From Halosimplex litoreum (GTDB taxonomy: Archaea > Halobacteriota > Halobacteria > Halobacteriales > Haloarculaceae), in NCBI RefSeq assembly GCF_016065055.1, contig NZ_CP065856.1, positions 248,001 to 312,000 of the forward strand: a stretch of DNA of 64,000 nt, read 5' to 3'. Of this stretch, positions 16,403 through 25,029 are shown piece by piece; position 1 is the stretch's first letter, and the number at the start of each line of letters is the position of its first letter. Made by a program: the position numbers and the translations under genes. The notes beneath the pieces were generated by a model, which saw only the letters and a program-made list of their open reading frames with translations, was not told the origin of the DNA and searched no databases.

Positions 16403-16990
16403 GTGTACGGTTCCCGACTCGTCTCGGCGGTCGCCGCGGTGTTCGCGGCCATAGCCGTTCTCTTCGCTATCTTCGGGTTCGCCGCGAACGTCGGCTTCTT
16501 CCTCGTCGCTGCGCTGTTCGGCGCGGTCGCGTACTTCATGTGGTACCACGCCTCCGGTCGGTTCGCCCAGCGGCTCTACCGCGGCGTCGAGGAGCGGGCC
16601 GCGCCCGGTGGCGGCCGGCGTGGCGGCCGCGGCGGCTTCGGCGCCGCCCCCCGCGAGGACTGGGACCCGCCGCGCGACGAGGACGCGCGTCAGCGGGCCC
16701 GAGCGACTGGCAGCCAGGCCCGCGGCGGTCGCGCGCGCGGCGGTGGTCGACGGCGACAGACCCGCACGGGAGGCCAGCGTCGGCGCCGGCGGGCGGCCGC
16801 CGCCGCACAGCCCAGCGGTCCGACGGCCGCCGAGGCCTACGACACCCTCGAACTGGACCGCGGCGCCGACGAGGACGCCGTCAAGGCGGCCTACCGCGAG
16901 AAGGTCAAGGAGGTCCACCCCGACTCCCCCGACGGCGACGAGGATGAGTTCAAGGAAGTCCAGTCGGCCTACGAACGGCTGACGGACTGA
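16403..16990 (+). CDS. Membrane-anchored J-domain protein
   Basis: A 195-residue protein from GTG 16403. Two hydrophobic segments (about residues 5-47) form an N-terminal membrane hairpin; an Arg/Gly-rich linker (about 65-135) follows; residues 140-195 are a J domain: AYDTLELDRGADEDAVKAAY, then EVHPDSPDGDEDEF with the essential HPD tripeptide. It should stimulate an Hsp70 (DnaK) ATPase at the membrane. The basic Arg/Gly linker is unusual among the acidic proteins of a halophile and could bind nucleic acid. No chaperone genes are adjacent. Confidence 0.87.
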   Translation: MYGSRLVSAVAAVFAAIAVLFAIFGFAANVGFFLVAALFGAVAYFMWYHASGRFAQRLYRGVEERAAPGGGRRGGRGGFGAAPREDWDPPRDEDARQRARATGSQARGGRARGGGRRRQTRTGGQRRRRRAAAAAQPSGPTAAEAYDTLELDRGADEDAVKAAYREKVKEVHPDSPDGDEDEFKEVQSAYERLTD

Positions 16991-17012
16991 GTGCCACCGA
17001 GTTCAGTTCGAT

Positions 17013-17482
17013 GTACTTGTTGAGCGGGTGTTTCTGGTCGAGGAAGTGTACAAGGACGTCGAACGACCGTGACCGCACTCAACGGCAGGCGTTGAACGCC
17101 CTCGACGCGCGCGCTAGCTGTCGTCTCGGCCGCAGAGAACAGCAAGCGGTGAACCCCCTCGACGCGCTCGCGGTCGCTGAGACGGGATATCCGCGCTCTC
17201 GGCACCGCCCGCTCACGGCAGGGCCGTTCGCTTCGAGGCGCTGCGCGCCTCGCACCGCGCGGATAGTGCCCGCCCAGGCGACTACCGGCGCGAGCGCGTC
17301 TCGCCCTTTCAGTCCGCCAGGACTGCACAGCACCGCAGACAGCCTCACACCTCCCCAGCCGATTCGCTCGCCTTCGGCTCTCTCATCCCTCGCGCGACTG
17401 TTTCGAGCGGCCCGCCAGGAGGCGGGCACGCTCGACAGCGCACGCCGACCGCACAGCACCGCAACCGCACCGCTACCTCAAC
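17013..17482 (+). repeat. Intergenic element I, copy A (noncoding, stem-rich)
   Basis: This stretch between the J-domain gene and phosphoglycolate phosphatase has no credible ORF, but it is related block by block to the reverse strand of 49307-49955. Shared blocks include TTGTTGAG with GGTGTTTCTG, GTCGAACGACCG with GACCGCA, CTCGCGGTCGCTGA, CGGGATATCCGC paired with GCGGATAGTG, CAGACAGCCTCACACCTCCC, CGACTGTTTCGAGCGGCCCG and CGCACCGCTACCTC. Between the blocks the two copies differ in hairpin length. It could be a structured RNA or a non-autonomous mobile repeat. Confidence 0.7.
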
Positions 17483-17577
17483 TGCAACGACCTCACCCTG
17501 CACTGACCGACCATCGAACGCGGTGTCGCCGGCGGTTTCACACACGTTTTTGCCCACAGACCCCCGAGGAGCGACCA

Positions 17578-18249
17578 GTGACGCCACCGCTCGCCGTCGA
17601 CATCGACGGAACGCTCACCGACGAGGACCGCGCCGTTCACCCGCCCGTCCTGCCCGTCCTCCGGGAGTGGGACGCCCCCGTGGTGCTCGCGACCGGGAAG
17701 GCGCTGCCGTACCCGGTGGCGCTGTGCGAGTTCGCGGGCATCGAGCGGACGGTCGTCGCCGAGAACGGCGGTGTCGCGTTCGTCCACGCGACCGACGACC
17801 TCCTGTTCCTCGGCGATCGCGAGGCGGCCCAGCGCGTCGTCGACGAGTACGTCGAGACCGGCCACGAGCTGGGCTGGGGGTCCCACGACCTGATCAACCG
17901 CTGGCGCGAGACGGAGGTGGCCGTCAGTCGCGAGGCGCCGCTGGAACCGCTCCAGCGGATCGCCGCCGACCACGGCCTCGAAGTCGTCGACACCGGCTTC
18001 GCATACCACGTCAAATCGCCAGACGTGAGCAAGGGTCGGGCGCTCGAAGCCGTCGCCGAGCGACTCGGTCGGGACCCCGGGGAGTTCGTCGCCGTCGGCG
18101 ACTCCATCAACGACGTGTCGACGTTCGAAGTCGCGGGGCGGTCGTTCGCGGTGGCCAACGCCGACGAGCCGGCCCGGGAGGCCGCGGAGACGGTCCTCGA
18201 CACCGCCTACGGCGAGGGATTCCTCGAGGCGGTCGAGCGGGTGCGGTAG
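17578..18249 (+). CDS. Phosphoglycolate phosphatase, archaeal HAD type
   Basis: A 223-residue HAD-superfamily protein (Cof/SPP-like). The start at GTG 17578 puts the motif VDIDGTLTDE (nucleophile DxD) at residues 7-16. Motif II is VVLATGK, motif III the Lys in VSKGRALEAV, and motif IV GDSINDVSTF, with the small cap in between. It matches the archaeal phosphoglycolate phosphatase (PGP, TA0175-like) family, which dephosphorylates 2-phosphoglycolate. The preceding CACACGTTTTTGCCC carries a T-run but no clear TATA. It stands alone between intergenic element I and the GTPase gene. Confidence 0.88.
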   Translation: MTPPLAVDIDGTLTDEDRAVHPPVLPVLREWDAPVVLATGKALPYPVALCEFAGIERTVVAENGGVAFVHATDDLLFLGDREAAQRVVDEYVETGHELGWGSHDLINRWRETEVAVSREAPLEPLQRIAADHGLEVVDTGFAYHVKSPDVSKGRALEAVAERLGRDPGEFVAVGDSINDVSTFEVAGRSFAVANADEPAREAAETVLDTAYGEGFLEAVERVR

Positions 18250-18384
18250 CGCTGGGGTCGCTCCGGACCGTCGAACCCGCTCACGACCGCTGGGGACCGA
18301 TACGGAGCGCTCGGGAGTGCTACGGACGGGAATCGGGCCCAAACCCGGAGAAGGCTTTTGTACTGGCCACCGTTACCGACTCCC

Positions 18385-20067
18385 ATGAGCCCCGACCGGG
18401 CCGCCCTCGAACGCGCCATCGAGCGCGGTGAGCGCGAGGGCGGCAGCGTCGAGTTCAAAGAGCGGCTCACGAAGGACCTCCACCTGGCGGACGGCCGCCG
18501 TGAGTCGCTGGCCGCCCAACTGCGCCACCGCGTCCTCTCCGGCGACGGCGAGGCCACCTACGTCGTCGGCGTCACCGACGACGGCGCCCTCGCGGGCATC
18601 GCCCCCGACGAGTTCACCGAGTCGATGGACGTACTGAGCCTGCTGGCCGAGGAGGCCGACGCCCACATCGAGAACGTCGAGACCTGGGGCGTCGACGCCG
18701 ACGGCCGCGCCAAGCCGAAAGGTGACGCGCGCTCCGTCGAGTCCGCCGACCCGGTAGGGTCCGCAGACGCGCCCGCCGAGGGCATCGTCGGCGTCGCGAC
18801 GGTACGGGAGGGCGCGGTGCTGGAGGACGACGAGCACATCGTCGTCGGCACCGCCGGCCACGTCGACCACGGCAAGTCGACGCTCGTCGGCACGCTCGTT
18901 ACCGGCCAGTCCGACGACGGCGAGGGCGGCACCCGCTCGTATCTCGACGTCCAGCCCCACGAGGTCGAACGTGGCCTCTCCGCCGATCTCTCCTACGGCG
19001 TCTACGGCTTCGACGACGACGGACCCGTTCGGATGGACAACCCCGACCGCAAGTCCGACCGGGCGCGCGTCGTCGAGGAGGCGGATCGACTGGTGTCGTT
19101 CGTCGACACCGTCGGCCACGAGCCGTGGCTGCGGACCACGATTCGCGGCCTCGTCGGCCAGAAGCTCGACTACGGCCTGCTGACCGTCGCGGCCGACGAC
19201 GGCCCGACCAAGACCACACGCGAACACCTCGGCATCCTGCTCGCGACGGACCTGCCGACGATGGTCGTCGTCACGAAAGCCGACATCGTGAGCGACGAAC
19301 GGCTGGCGGAGGTCGAACGCGAGGTCGAACGCCAGCTTCGGGAGGTCGGGAAGACCCCCCTCTCCGTGGCCCGCCACGGGGTCGGCGCGGCCGTCGAGGA
19401 GATCGACGAGACCGTCGTCCCCGTGCTCGCGACCAGCGCGGTCACGATGGACGGGATGGACGCCCTCGACGAGCTGCTGGAGCGGCTGCCCAAGACCGCC
19501 GGCCCGACCGACGACGAGTTCACGATGTACGTCGACCGCTCGTACAAGGTCACCGGCGTCGGCGCCGTCGCCTCGGGCACCATCCGCTCCGGTCGTGTGG
19601 AGGCCGGCGACGACCTCCTGCTCGGGCCGATGCAGGACGGCAGCTTCCGCGAGGTCGAGGTCCGGTCGATCGAGATGCACTACCACCGCGTCGACCGGGC
19701 GAAGGCCGGCCGCATCGTCGGGATCGCGCTGAAGGGCGTCCGCGAGGCGGACGTCGAACGCGGGATGGTCCTCCTCCCCCGCGAGGCCGACCCCGACCCC
19801 GTCCGGGAGTTCGAAGCCGAAGTCATGGTCCTCAACCACCCGACGCGCATCGGCGACGGCTACGAGCCGGTCGTCCACCTCGAAACGGTCAGCGAGGCCG
19901 CCGTCTTCTCCCCCGAGGACGGGCGCCTGCTCCCCGGCGACTCCGGGACGACCCGCGTCCGATTCAAGTTCCGATCGTACATGGTCGAGGAAGGCCAGCG
20001 GTTCGTCTTCCGTGAGGGGCAGTCGAAGGGCGTGGGCAAGGTAACCGACGTCCGTCCCGACCAGTAG
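18385..20067 (+). CDS. GTPBP1-like translational GTPase family protein
   Basis: A 560-residue protein. Residues 1-145 form an N-terminal domain resembling the eukaryotic GTPBP1/2 region (SVEFKERLT, YVVGVTDDG). The G domain follows: G1 GTAGHVDHGKST (155-166), G3 DTVGHE, G4 TKAD and G5 TSA. Domains II and III end in FKFRSYMVEEGQRFVFREG, as in EF-Tu/EF-1alpha. It is not aEF1alpha or aIF2gamma, which are shorter and lack this N-terminus. Function in archaea is not settled; GTPBP1 relatives act in translation or ribosome rescue and mRNA decay. It is a single-gene unit. Confidence 0.88.
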   Translation: MSPDRAALERAIERGEREGGSVEFKERLTKDLHLADGRRESLAAQLRHRVLSGDGEATYVVGVTDDGALAGIAPDEFTESMDVLSLLAEEADAHIENVETWGVDADGRAKPKGDARSVESADPVGSADAPAEGIVGVATVREGAVLEDDEHIVVGTAGHVDHGKSTLVGTLVTGQSDDGEGGTRSYLDVQPHEVERGLSADLSYGVYGFDDDGPVRMDNPDRKSDRARVVEEADRLVSFVDTVGHEPWLRTTIRGLVGQKLDYGLLTVAADDGPTKTTREHLGILLATDLPTMVVVTKADIVSDERLAEVEREVERQLREVGKTPLSVARHGVGAAVEEIDETVVPVLATSAVTMDGMDALDELLERLPKTAGPTDDEFTMYVDRSYKVTGVGAVASGTIRSGRVEAGDDLLLGPMQDGSFREVEVRSIEMHYHRVDRAKAGRIVGIALKGVREADVERGMVLLPREADPDPVREFEAEVMVLNHPTRIGDGYEPVVHLETVSEAAVFSPEDGRLLPGDSGTTRVRFKFRSYMVEEGQRFVFREGQSKGVGKVTDVRPDQ

Positions 20068-20333
20068 CGCCCGCACTCGCACGCCGCGTCGATCACCGCC
20101 CGCATACCCGATCTACTCGTCGGTATCCGGGGCCAACCGACCGTCGGTTACTGCGTAGGCTCTCGCTACGATCGTCGTAGCCGGCAGAACGGAATCCAAC
20201 TCCCGTCCTTCGATTCCTACCGGCACGCTACCGCTCGAACAACCGGCCGGTAACTTTGACCGGTGGCGACCAGGGCACCACACGCGTGCGGGACGGCGCG
20301 ACGAGCGCGCGTCTCACGCGCGAGAGATCACCC

Positions 20334-21182
20334 ATGAACTTCGAACAGCAGCCCAACCGACAGGAACCGTTCGAGCAGCAACAACTGAGCCAGCAGCCCC
20401 AGTCGCAGCAGATCGGTCGGCAGCCCCAGACACAGCAGCCCCAGACACAGCAGCCCCAGACACAGCAGCAGGGGTCCATCCCGGCCACACAGCAGCCGAG
20501 CGGCCAGCAGGCAAGCTTCTCCGGCCAGCAGATCCAGAGCGCCGATCAGGGCGTTCAGGGTCGCGGCCACTCCCAGCAGTTCCGGCAAGGAACGAGCCCG
20601 CTCGCCCAACAGCGGTCCCACGACCCCCAGACCGAGCAGTTCCTGCCGACGGAACCGGAGGGCGCTCGACAGCAGCGCCAGCAGCCGAGTCGCCAGCCGC
20701 CAACGCTGCAACCCGGCCAGCAGCCACAGGCCCAGCAGATGGACCAGCACCCACAGGCCCAGCAGATGAATCAGCAGCCACAGGCCCAGCAGATGAATCA
20801 GCAGCCACAGGCACAACGGATCCAGACTCAGCAACCCCAGGCCCGGCAACTCGGCCAGCAATCCCAGAGACAACAGCAGGGATTCGTTCCCGCGGCTCGG
20901 CAGCCGAGCAGCCAGCCGGCCGGCTTCTCCGACCAGCAGCGCCTCGGCGCCGACCAGGGGGTTCGGGGCCGAGGCCAGTCCCAGCAGTTCCGACAGCAGG
21001 CTCACGAGGGGGCCGAAAACCAACCGCGAGACATCCAACCCAGCCAGTTCCCCTCCGAGAACCAGGAGGCTCGGCAGGGGCAGCAGCGCCGCCAGGGTCA
21101 GTCCGGCGGTCAGATGTACGCCCAGCGCTCGGAGCAAGCCCACCAGCCCGACGTCGGGTCCCAGCAGGAGAACTGGCCGTAA
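20334..21182 (+). CDS. Gln-rich tandem-repeat, prion-like protein, hypothetical
   Basis: A 282-residue protein started at ATG 20334. Gln makes up a very large share, with Pro, Ala, Ser and Arg; acidic residues are few, unlike almost every other protein here. It contains QPQTQ repeats and nine-residue QQMNQQPQA repeats, and two related blocks of about 40 residues, each reading GFxx or SIPA...QPS, then ADQGV-x-GRG-x-SQQFRQ (roughly residues 45-87 and 180-222). No signal, membrane segment or folded domain is visible. The low-complexity composition suggests a disordered or self-assembling protein. The long open frames on the opposite strand are hydrophobic shadows of this repeat. Confidence 0.7.
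   Translation: MNFEQQPNRQEPFEQQQLSQQPQSQQIGRQPQTQQPQTQQPQTQQQGSIPATQQPSGQQASFSGQQIQSADQGVQGRGHSQQFRQGTSPLAQQRSHDPQTEQFLPTEPEGARQQRQQPSRQPPTLQPGQQPQAQQMDQHPQAQQMNQQPQAQQMNQQPQAQRIQTQQPQARQLGQQSQRQQQGFVPAARQPSSQPAGFSDQQRLGADQGVRGRGQSQQFRQQAHEGAENQPRDIQPSQFPSENQEARQGQQRRQGQSGGQMYAQRSEQAHQPDVGSQQENWP
20421..20465 (+). repeat. 15-bp tandem repeat, three exact copies
   Basis: CAGCCCCAGACACAG is repeated three times without change and encodes QPQTQ each time, inside the Gln-rich gene. Exact copies point to recent expansion. Confidence 0.9.
20733..20813 (+). repeat. 27-bp tandem repeat, three copies
   Basis: Three adjacent 27-bp units (20733-20759, 20760-20786, 20787-20813) each encode the nine-residue QQM-N/D-Q-x-PQA motif; the last two are nearly identical and the first differs by a few bases. 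Confidence 0.88.
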
Positions 21183-21309
21183 GCCCCCGAACGACCGTCA
21201 CCGTCCGTCGCCGGTCGACACCGCGAGACCGGTTCTCTTTCGGGTCGCGTTCGCCGTAGCGTCGGATGGCGGCGGCGCGCGTTCGTGGAAGAGAGCGACG
21301 ATACCAGCG

Positions 21310-21585
21310 TCAGGAATCCATCTTCGCGACGATTTCGTCGGCCGCGTCGCGCCCTTCGCTCTCGTCGGCCACGCCGTCGACGGGGATCAGGACGCTCTGG
21401 GCCGTCCACTCGTCGTTGCCGTGCTCGTCGCCGGTTCGGACCTCGGCGCCCGAGACGACCGACCCGGCGACCGTCGCCGCCCAGTCGGGCGTTCGGATCT
21501 CGTCGAACTCGTCGGGGTCGCGATAGCGCACGTGGTAGTAGTTCTCTGTCCGTTCGACCCCCTGAATCGATCGGGAACTCGCCAT
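21310..21585 (-). CDS. Small conserved haloarchaeal hypothetical protein
   Basis: A 91-residue soluble acidic protein with a conserved-looking core, NYYHVRYRDPDEFDEIRTPDWA, then alternating strands (SGAEVRTGDE, WTAQSVLIPVDGVADE). No catalytic motif, cysteine or membrane segment is present. The compact beta pattern suggests a small barrel. It is likely monocistronic, with the next gene downstream on the same strand 78 bp away. Function unknown. Confidence 0.72.
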   Translation of the reverse strand: MASSRSIQGVERTENYYHVRYRDPDEFDEIRTPDWAATVAGSVVSGAEVRTGDEHGNDEWTAQSVLIPVDGVADESEGRDAADEIVAKMDS

Positions 21586-21663
21586 ACCGAACGGTAGGAC
21601 CGCCTCGACCGAGAACCGTTTGCCGGCAGTGGAAAGGACCGTCCCCGGTTCGGAACACGGCCG

Positions 21664-22326
21664 CTACTCCCCGCGCAGGACGGCCCGGAGGAGCTTCGAC
21701 TCGGCCTTGCGCAGGTGCTCGGCGGCGGTGCTGGGCGAGCACGCCAGGGCGTCGGCGACCGCCTCGTGGTCGGCGGTCCGGGGCACGTCGTAGTAGCCCA
21801 GGTCGATCGCGGCCTCGGCGGCCTCGCGCTGGCGGTCGGTGAGCCGCGCCGTCGGAGCGACTCGGGAGGTCGCCAGCGACCCGACCGCCTCGACGGTCAC
21901 CTCGATGGCGTCGGGGATCTCGTTCATCGCCGCCTGTAGCTCCTCGTCCGGGCCGAAGACCGTGAGCGTCACCGCCCCGTCGGCGCCGTAGACGATCGGC
22001 GGGACGACGACGAGCCCGCCCCGGCTGACCGGGCCGAACAGCTCCGCCAGCGACTCCGTGGTCGCGTCGCGGACGTAGGCGTAGAAGGCGTCGTCGCCGG
22101 CGGGTTCGATATCGTAACCCACCACCACCTCGATGTCGTCGGCCGCCGCGGCGAAGGCTTCGGCGTCGCCCTCGACGTAGTGGAGGATCCCCAGCGCGTC
22201 GCCCGTGAAGTTCCACTGCAGCGCCGTCGCCCGCTCGACGAACGGCGACCGCGTCAGCACGCCGTACATCGGGTGGATATCGCCCTCCCGCCCGTCGGCC
22301 GTGATCGAGACGCGAAGCCGCTTCAC
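21664..22326 (-). CDS. HTH-10 (Bat-type) transcriptional regulator
   Basis: A 220-residue protein from GTG 22326, chosen because a TATAAATT box lies 28 bp upstream at 22351-22358; the longer frame to 22584 would run through that promoter. The N-terminal half is a sensor-like domain; the last 60 residues are HTH_10: LTDRQREAAEAAIDLGYYDVPR and then DHEAVADALACSPSTAAEHL with the recognition helix. It has no cysteine cluster like the other HTH-10 protein in this window. It is divergent from the NAD-binding protein gene, and could regulate it. Confidence 0.87.
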   Translation of the reverse strand: MKRLRVSITADGREGDIHPMYGVLTRSPFVERATALQWNFTGDALGILHYVEGDAEAFAAAADDIEVVVGYDIEPAGDDAFYAYVRDATTESLAELFGPVSRGGLVVVPPIVYGADGAVTLTVFGPDEELQAAMNEIPDAIEVTVEAVGSLATSRVAPTARLTDRQREAAEAAIDLGYYDVPRTADHEAVADALACSPSTAAEHLRKAESKLLRAVLRGE

Positions 22327-22350
22327 GGTCGCCGTTCGTTCGGATTCGGT

Positions 22351-22358
22351 TATAAATT
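22351..22358 (-). promoter_or_regulatory. TATA box of the HTH-10 gene
   Basis: AATTTATA on the minus strand, 28 bp before the GTG start at 22326; supports leaderless transcription and decides the start. Confidence 0.55.
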
Positions 22359-22411
22359 CCCCGGATAGATGCGGCAGTGTCGACTCGGTGGTCGCCGGCG
22401 TGTGTCCGAGT

Positions 22412-23251
22412 ATGAGCGACGTACTCGTGACCGGTGCGACGGGGACGCTCGGCGGGGCGCTCGTCGACCGGCTGGCCGACGACGGGTGGCGGGTGCGCGC
22501 GGCGAGCCGGACGCCGACGGACGCCCCGACATCGGGGGACGGGCCCGGCGACGGAGCCATCGAGTGGATCGAGTTGGACCTCACCGCGGGGACGGGGATC
22601 GAGGCTGCGGTCGCCGACGCCGATGCCGTCGTCCACGCGGCGACGGCACCGCGGGGCGACGCGGCGGCAGTCGACGTTCGGGGGACCGAGCGCCTGCTCG
22701 CCGCAGCCGAGTCCGCGGGCGTCGGGCACCTCGTCTATCCCTCGACCGTCGGCGTCGACGCGATCCCGTTCTCCTACTACGAGCGCAAGCGCGAAGCCGA
22801 GCGGGCGGTTGGGGCCAGTCCGGTCCCGTCGACGGTCCTGCGGGCGACGCAGTTCCACGCGTTCGTCGACGAGATCCTGAGCGCCGTCGCGAAGCTCCCC
22901 GTGTGGCCGCTGCCGACGAGGCTGCGGGTCCAGCCGGTCGACCACCGGGAAGTGGCCGATGCGCTCGTCGACCGTCTCACCGACGACCCTCGCGGCCGCG
23001 CCGACACTGTCGGCGGGCCCGCCGTACACACGCTCGGCGACCTGGCGAGGGCCTACCGCGAGGCGAGGGGGCTGCGGCGGGCGATCGTTCGACTCCCGGT
23101 CCCCGGGGGCGTCGCGAACGGGTTTCGCACCGGGGAGGCCACCTGCCCGGACCGCGCCGTCGGGACCGTCACCTGGGAGTCGTGGCTGGCGGAGCGATAC
23201 GGCGGCTCGACGGAGGCGTCGACCGAACGGACGGGCGCGGCCTCCGGGTGA
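22412..23251 (+). CDS. NAD(P)-binding atypical SDR / NmrA-like protein
   Basis: A 279-residue Rossmann-fold protein: dinucleotide-binding VLVTGATGTLGGALV at the N-terminus, DLTAGTG for the adenine pocket, VVHAATAPRG, and YYERKREAE where extended SDRs have YxxxK. It matches the NmrA / atypical SDR a5-like group often annotated as NAD-dependent epimerase. Its substrate cannot be named; many relatives act as NADPH sensors or on quinones and ribityl groups. It is divergent from the HTH-10 regulator, with about 85 bp between starts, and convergent with the HAD gene downstream. Confidence 0.83.
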   Translation: MSDVLVTGATGTLGGALVDRLADDGWRVRAASRTPTDAPTSGDGPGDGAIEWIELDLTAGTGIEAAVADADAVVHAATAPRGDAAAVDVRGTERLLAAAESAGVGHLVYPSTVGVDAIPFSYYERKREAERAVGASPVPSTVLRATQFHAFVDEILSAVAKLPVWPLPTRLRVQPVDHREVADALVDRLTDDPRGRADTVGGPAVHTLGDLARAYREARGLRRAIVRLPVPGGVANGFRTGEATCPDRAVGTVTWESWLAERYGGSTEASTERTGAASG

Positions 23252-23290
23252 CGGCACCGGATCGGACGCGGCCGCGGCTCCGGACCGCTC

Positions 23291-23971
23291 TCAGCCCCAG
23301 GGCTCTTCGGCGAGTTCGTGCAGCGACTCGACGACGTGGTGGGGTTCGGGGTCGAGTGCGGCGGGGCGGTCACCGTCGGCGAGCCAGACCGAGCGCAGCC
23401 CCGCGGCGTGGGCGCCGGTCACGTCGGCGGCGTGGGAGTTGCCGACGTGGACGGTCCGGTCGGCGGCGACTCCGAGTTCGTCTATGGCCAGATGGAACGG
23501 TTCGGGGTCGGGCTTGTACGGCGCGTCGTGGCCGCCGTGGACGACCACCTCGAAGTGGCTCTCGATGCCGAGGCCGTCGAGTTTCTGGGACTGCATCCAC
23601 GGGTCGCCGTTCGTGACCATGCCGACCCGGTAGGCGTCGGTCAACGCGTCGAGCGCGCGCTCGGCGCCGTCGAGGAAGCGGACGTTCGACTGGTCCCGTT
23701 CGTCGGTGTAGATGTCAGCGATCTCCTCGCCGACGGTCTCGCCGTGGCCCGCCTCGGCGGCGAAGGTGCCGAACGCCGCCCGACGGGTACCGCGGATGTC
23801 GTCGCCGGCGTCGGCGAACTCGCCCAGCCGGCCGACGTACTCGGCGCCGTCGAAGAACGGATCGACGCCGACGCGGTCGAAGGCGAGCGCGAGGATATCG
23901 TCGGCGCTGCGCTCGTACGTACAGATGGTGTCGTCTAGGTCGAAGAGGACCGCCTCTACTGGCCCCGTCAT
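23291..23971 (-). CDS. HAD-superfamily hydrolase (subfamily IA)
   Basis: A 226-residue phosphatase-like protein. Motif I is VLFDLDDTICTYERS (Asp nucleophile and Asp acid/base), motif II VGMVTNGDP, motif III the Lys in APYKPDPEPFH, motif IV VGNSHAADVTGAHAAG. A helical cap sits between motifs I and II, as in haloacid dehalogenase-like and phosphoglycolate phosphatase-like enzymes. Substrate is unknown. It is a separate unit, with its own start 29 bp upstream of the convergent region to the next gene. Confidence 0.85.
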   Translation of the reverse strand: MTGPVEAVLFDLDDTICTYERSADDILALAFDRVGVDPFFDGAEYVGRLGEFADAGDDIRGTRRAAFGTFAAEAGHGETVGEEIADIYTDERDQSNVRFLDGAERALDALTDAYRVGMVTNGDPWMQSQKLDGLGIESHFEVVVHGGHDAPYKPDPEPFHLAIDELGVAADRTVHVGNSHAADVTGAHAAGLRSVWLADGDRPAALDPEPHHVVESLHELAEEPWG

Positions 23972-24040
23972 TGCACGATAGGAGCCGCCCGGCGGTCAAA
24001 AACTGGTCGGTCCCCTACGACCCGTGCGGAGCGACCGAAC

Positions 24041-24445
24041 TCAGTCCTCGTCCGAGAGCCCGGCCACCAGCGCGTCCACCGCCCGCTTGACCGCGGCTCC
24101 CGACTCGATGCGGACCGCCCCGTCTTCGGTCACGGACAGGTCCGGCCCCGCGACCGCGTCGGCCACTCGCTCGGCGAGCGAGTGGTCGGTCGCCGGACCG
24201 TCGTCCGTCGGGTCTACGGCCGATTCGACCGTCAGTGCCGCCGCGTCCGGGTAGATGCGGACGGTCCCGACCCGCTCGTCGCGGTAGGCGACGCCGTAGC
24301 CGACGGTGCCCTCGGGCGAGGGCTCTGCGTCGGGGTCGGCGTCGACGACGGCCACGTCCCCGAGGGTGTCCCGGTCGCGCCCGGAGAGCTCCGAGGAGAG
24401 CAACTGTGCGACGCGCTTGCCGTCTGTGACGCGGTCTTCGACCAT
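24041..24445 (-). CDS. Conserved haloarchaeal hypothetical protein behind a DUF2240 gene
   Basis: A 134-residue acidic protein. The start is ATG 24445, which shares one base with the TGA of the upstream gene (TGATG); a GTG one codon earlier is also possible. The conserved-looking N-terminus VEDRVTDGKRVAQLLSSELSG is followed by a beta-rich middle and a helical C-terminus (AAVKRAVDALVAGLSDED). No catalytic residues, cysteines or membrane segments are present. The coupled overlap with the DUF2240 gene suggests the two proteins act together. Function unknown. Confidence 0.72.
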   Translation of the reverse strand: MVEDRVTDGKRVAQLLSSELSGRDRDTLGDVAVVDADPDAEPSPEGTVGYGVAYRDERVGTVRIYPDAAALTVESAVDPTDDGPATDHSLAERVADAVAGPDLSVTEDGAVRIESGAAVKRAVDALVAGLSDED

Positions 24446-24894
24446 CACTCGCCCCCCAGTTCCCCCGCGGCGCGGTCGGCCAGGTCGCCGAGTTCGACGC
24501 CTTCACGGCGCGCGTAGACGACTGCAGCGGCCTCGACGGTGACGCCCAGCTCCGACTGCAGGCGGTTGACCGCGGCGACGGCGTCCTGTTTGTCGACGTC
24601 CGACTGGACGATCGCGTCGAGCGCCCGCTCGAAGTTCGACCGCTGGCGCAACACGTCGTCGCCCGGGACGAATTCGTCGGGGATCGTCACCTCCCGCGGT
24701 TCGAACGTCGGTCGGAGCTCGTCGTCCTCGCGGTCGAGCAGCCCCTCGGTGGCGGCCACGTCGACGAGGCGCTTTGCCTGATCGGGGGAGAACCACTCGC
24801 GGTCGAGCGAGAGCGCGACGACGAACTCGCTCTCGGAGAGGGACTCGCGACCCTTCGCCCGGAACGGAACGGCGACGGCGCGGCGCAGACTCAT
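24445..24894 (-). CDS. DUF2240 family protein
   Basis: A 149-residue protein started at ATG 24894. It resembles the archaeal DUF2240 family: MSLRRAVAVPFRAKGRESLSE at the N-terminus, then a winged-helix-like region (SLDREWFSPDQAKRLVDVA, ATEGLLDREDDELRP) and a C-terminal helical segment. The family is conserved in euryarchaea with no known role; the winged-helix look suggests nucleic acid binding. It is divergent from rps8e, about 135 bp away, and overlaps the next gene by one base. Confidence 0.82.
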   Translation of the reverse strand: MSLRRAVAVPFRAKGRESLSESEFVVALSLDREWFSPDQAKRLVDVAATEGLLDREDDELRPTFEPREVTIPDEFVPGDDVLRQRSNFERALDAIVQSDVDKQDAVAAVNRLQSELGVTVEAAAVVYARREGVELGDLADRAAGELGGE

Positions 24895-25029
24895 CGTCCG
24901 TCGATGGGCGCGCCCCGGAACGTAACACTGCCGGTCGCCGGCCGCCGCCCGGATCCGACTCGGCCCGAGCGGGGTCGACGGCGAGCGGGAGTCGAGAGGT
25001 TCAAGTAGACGCTGGGCGACAGCACGGGT

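Noticed and set aside
17013-17482. Element I as RNase P RNA or SRP 7S RNA
   Set aside because: It is present in two copies and lacks the conserved core motifs expected of either RNA.
20314-21201. Hydrophobic and Ala/Gly-rich frames opposite the Gln-rich gene
   Set aside because: They arise from reading CAG/CTG-type repeats on the other strand; the Leu-rich one only mimics membrane segments.
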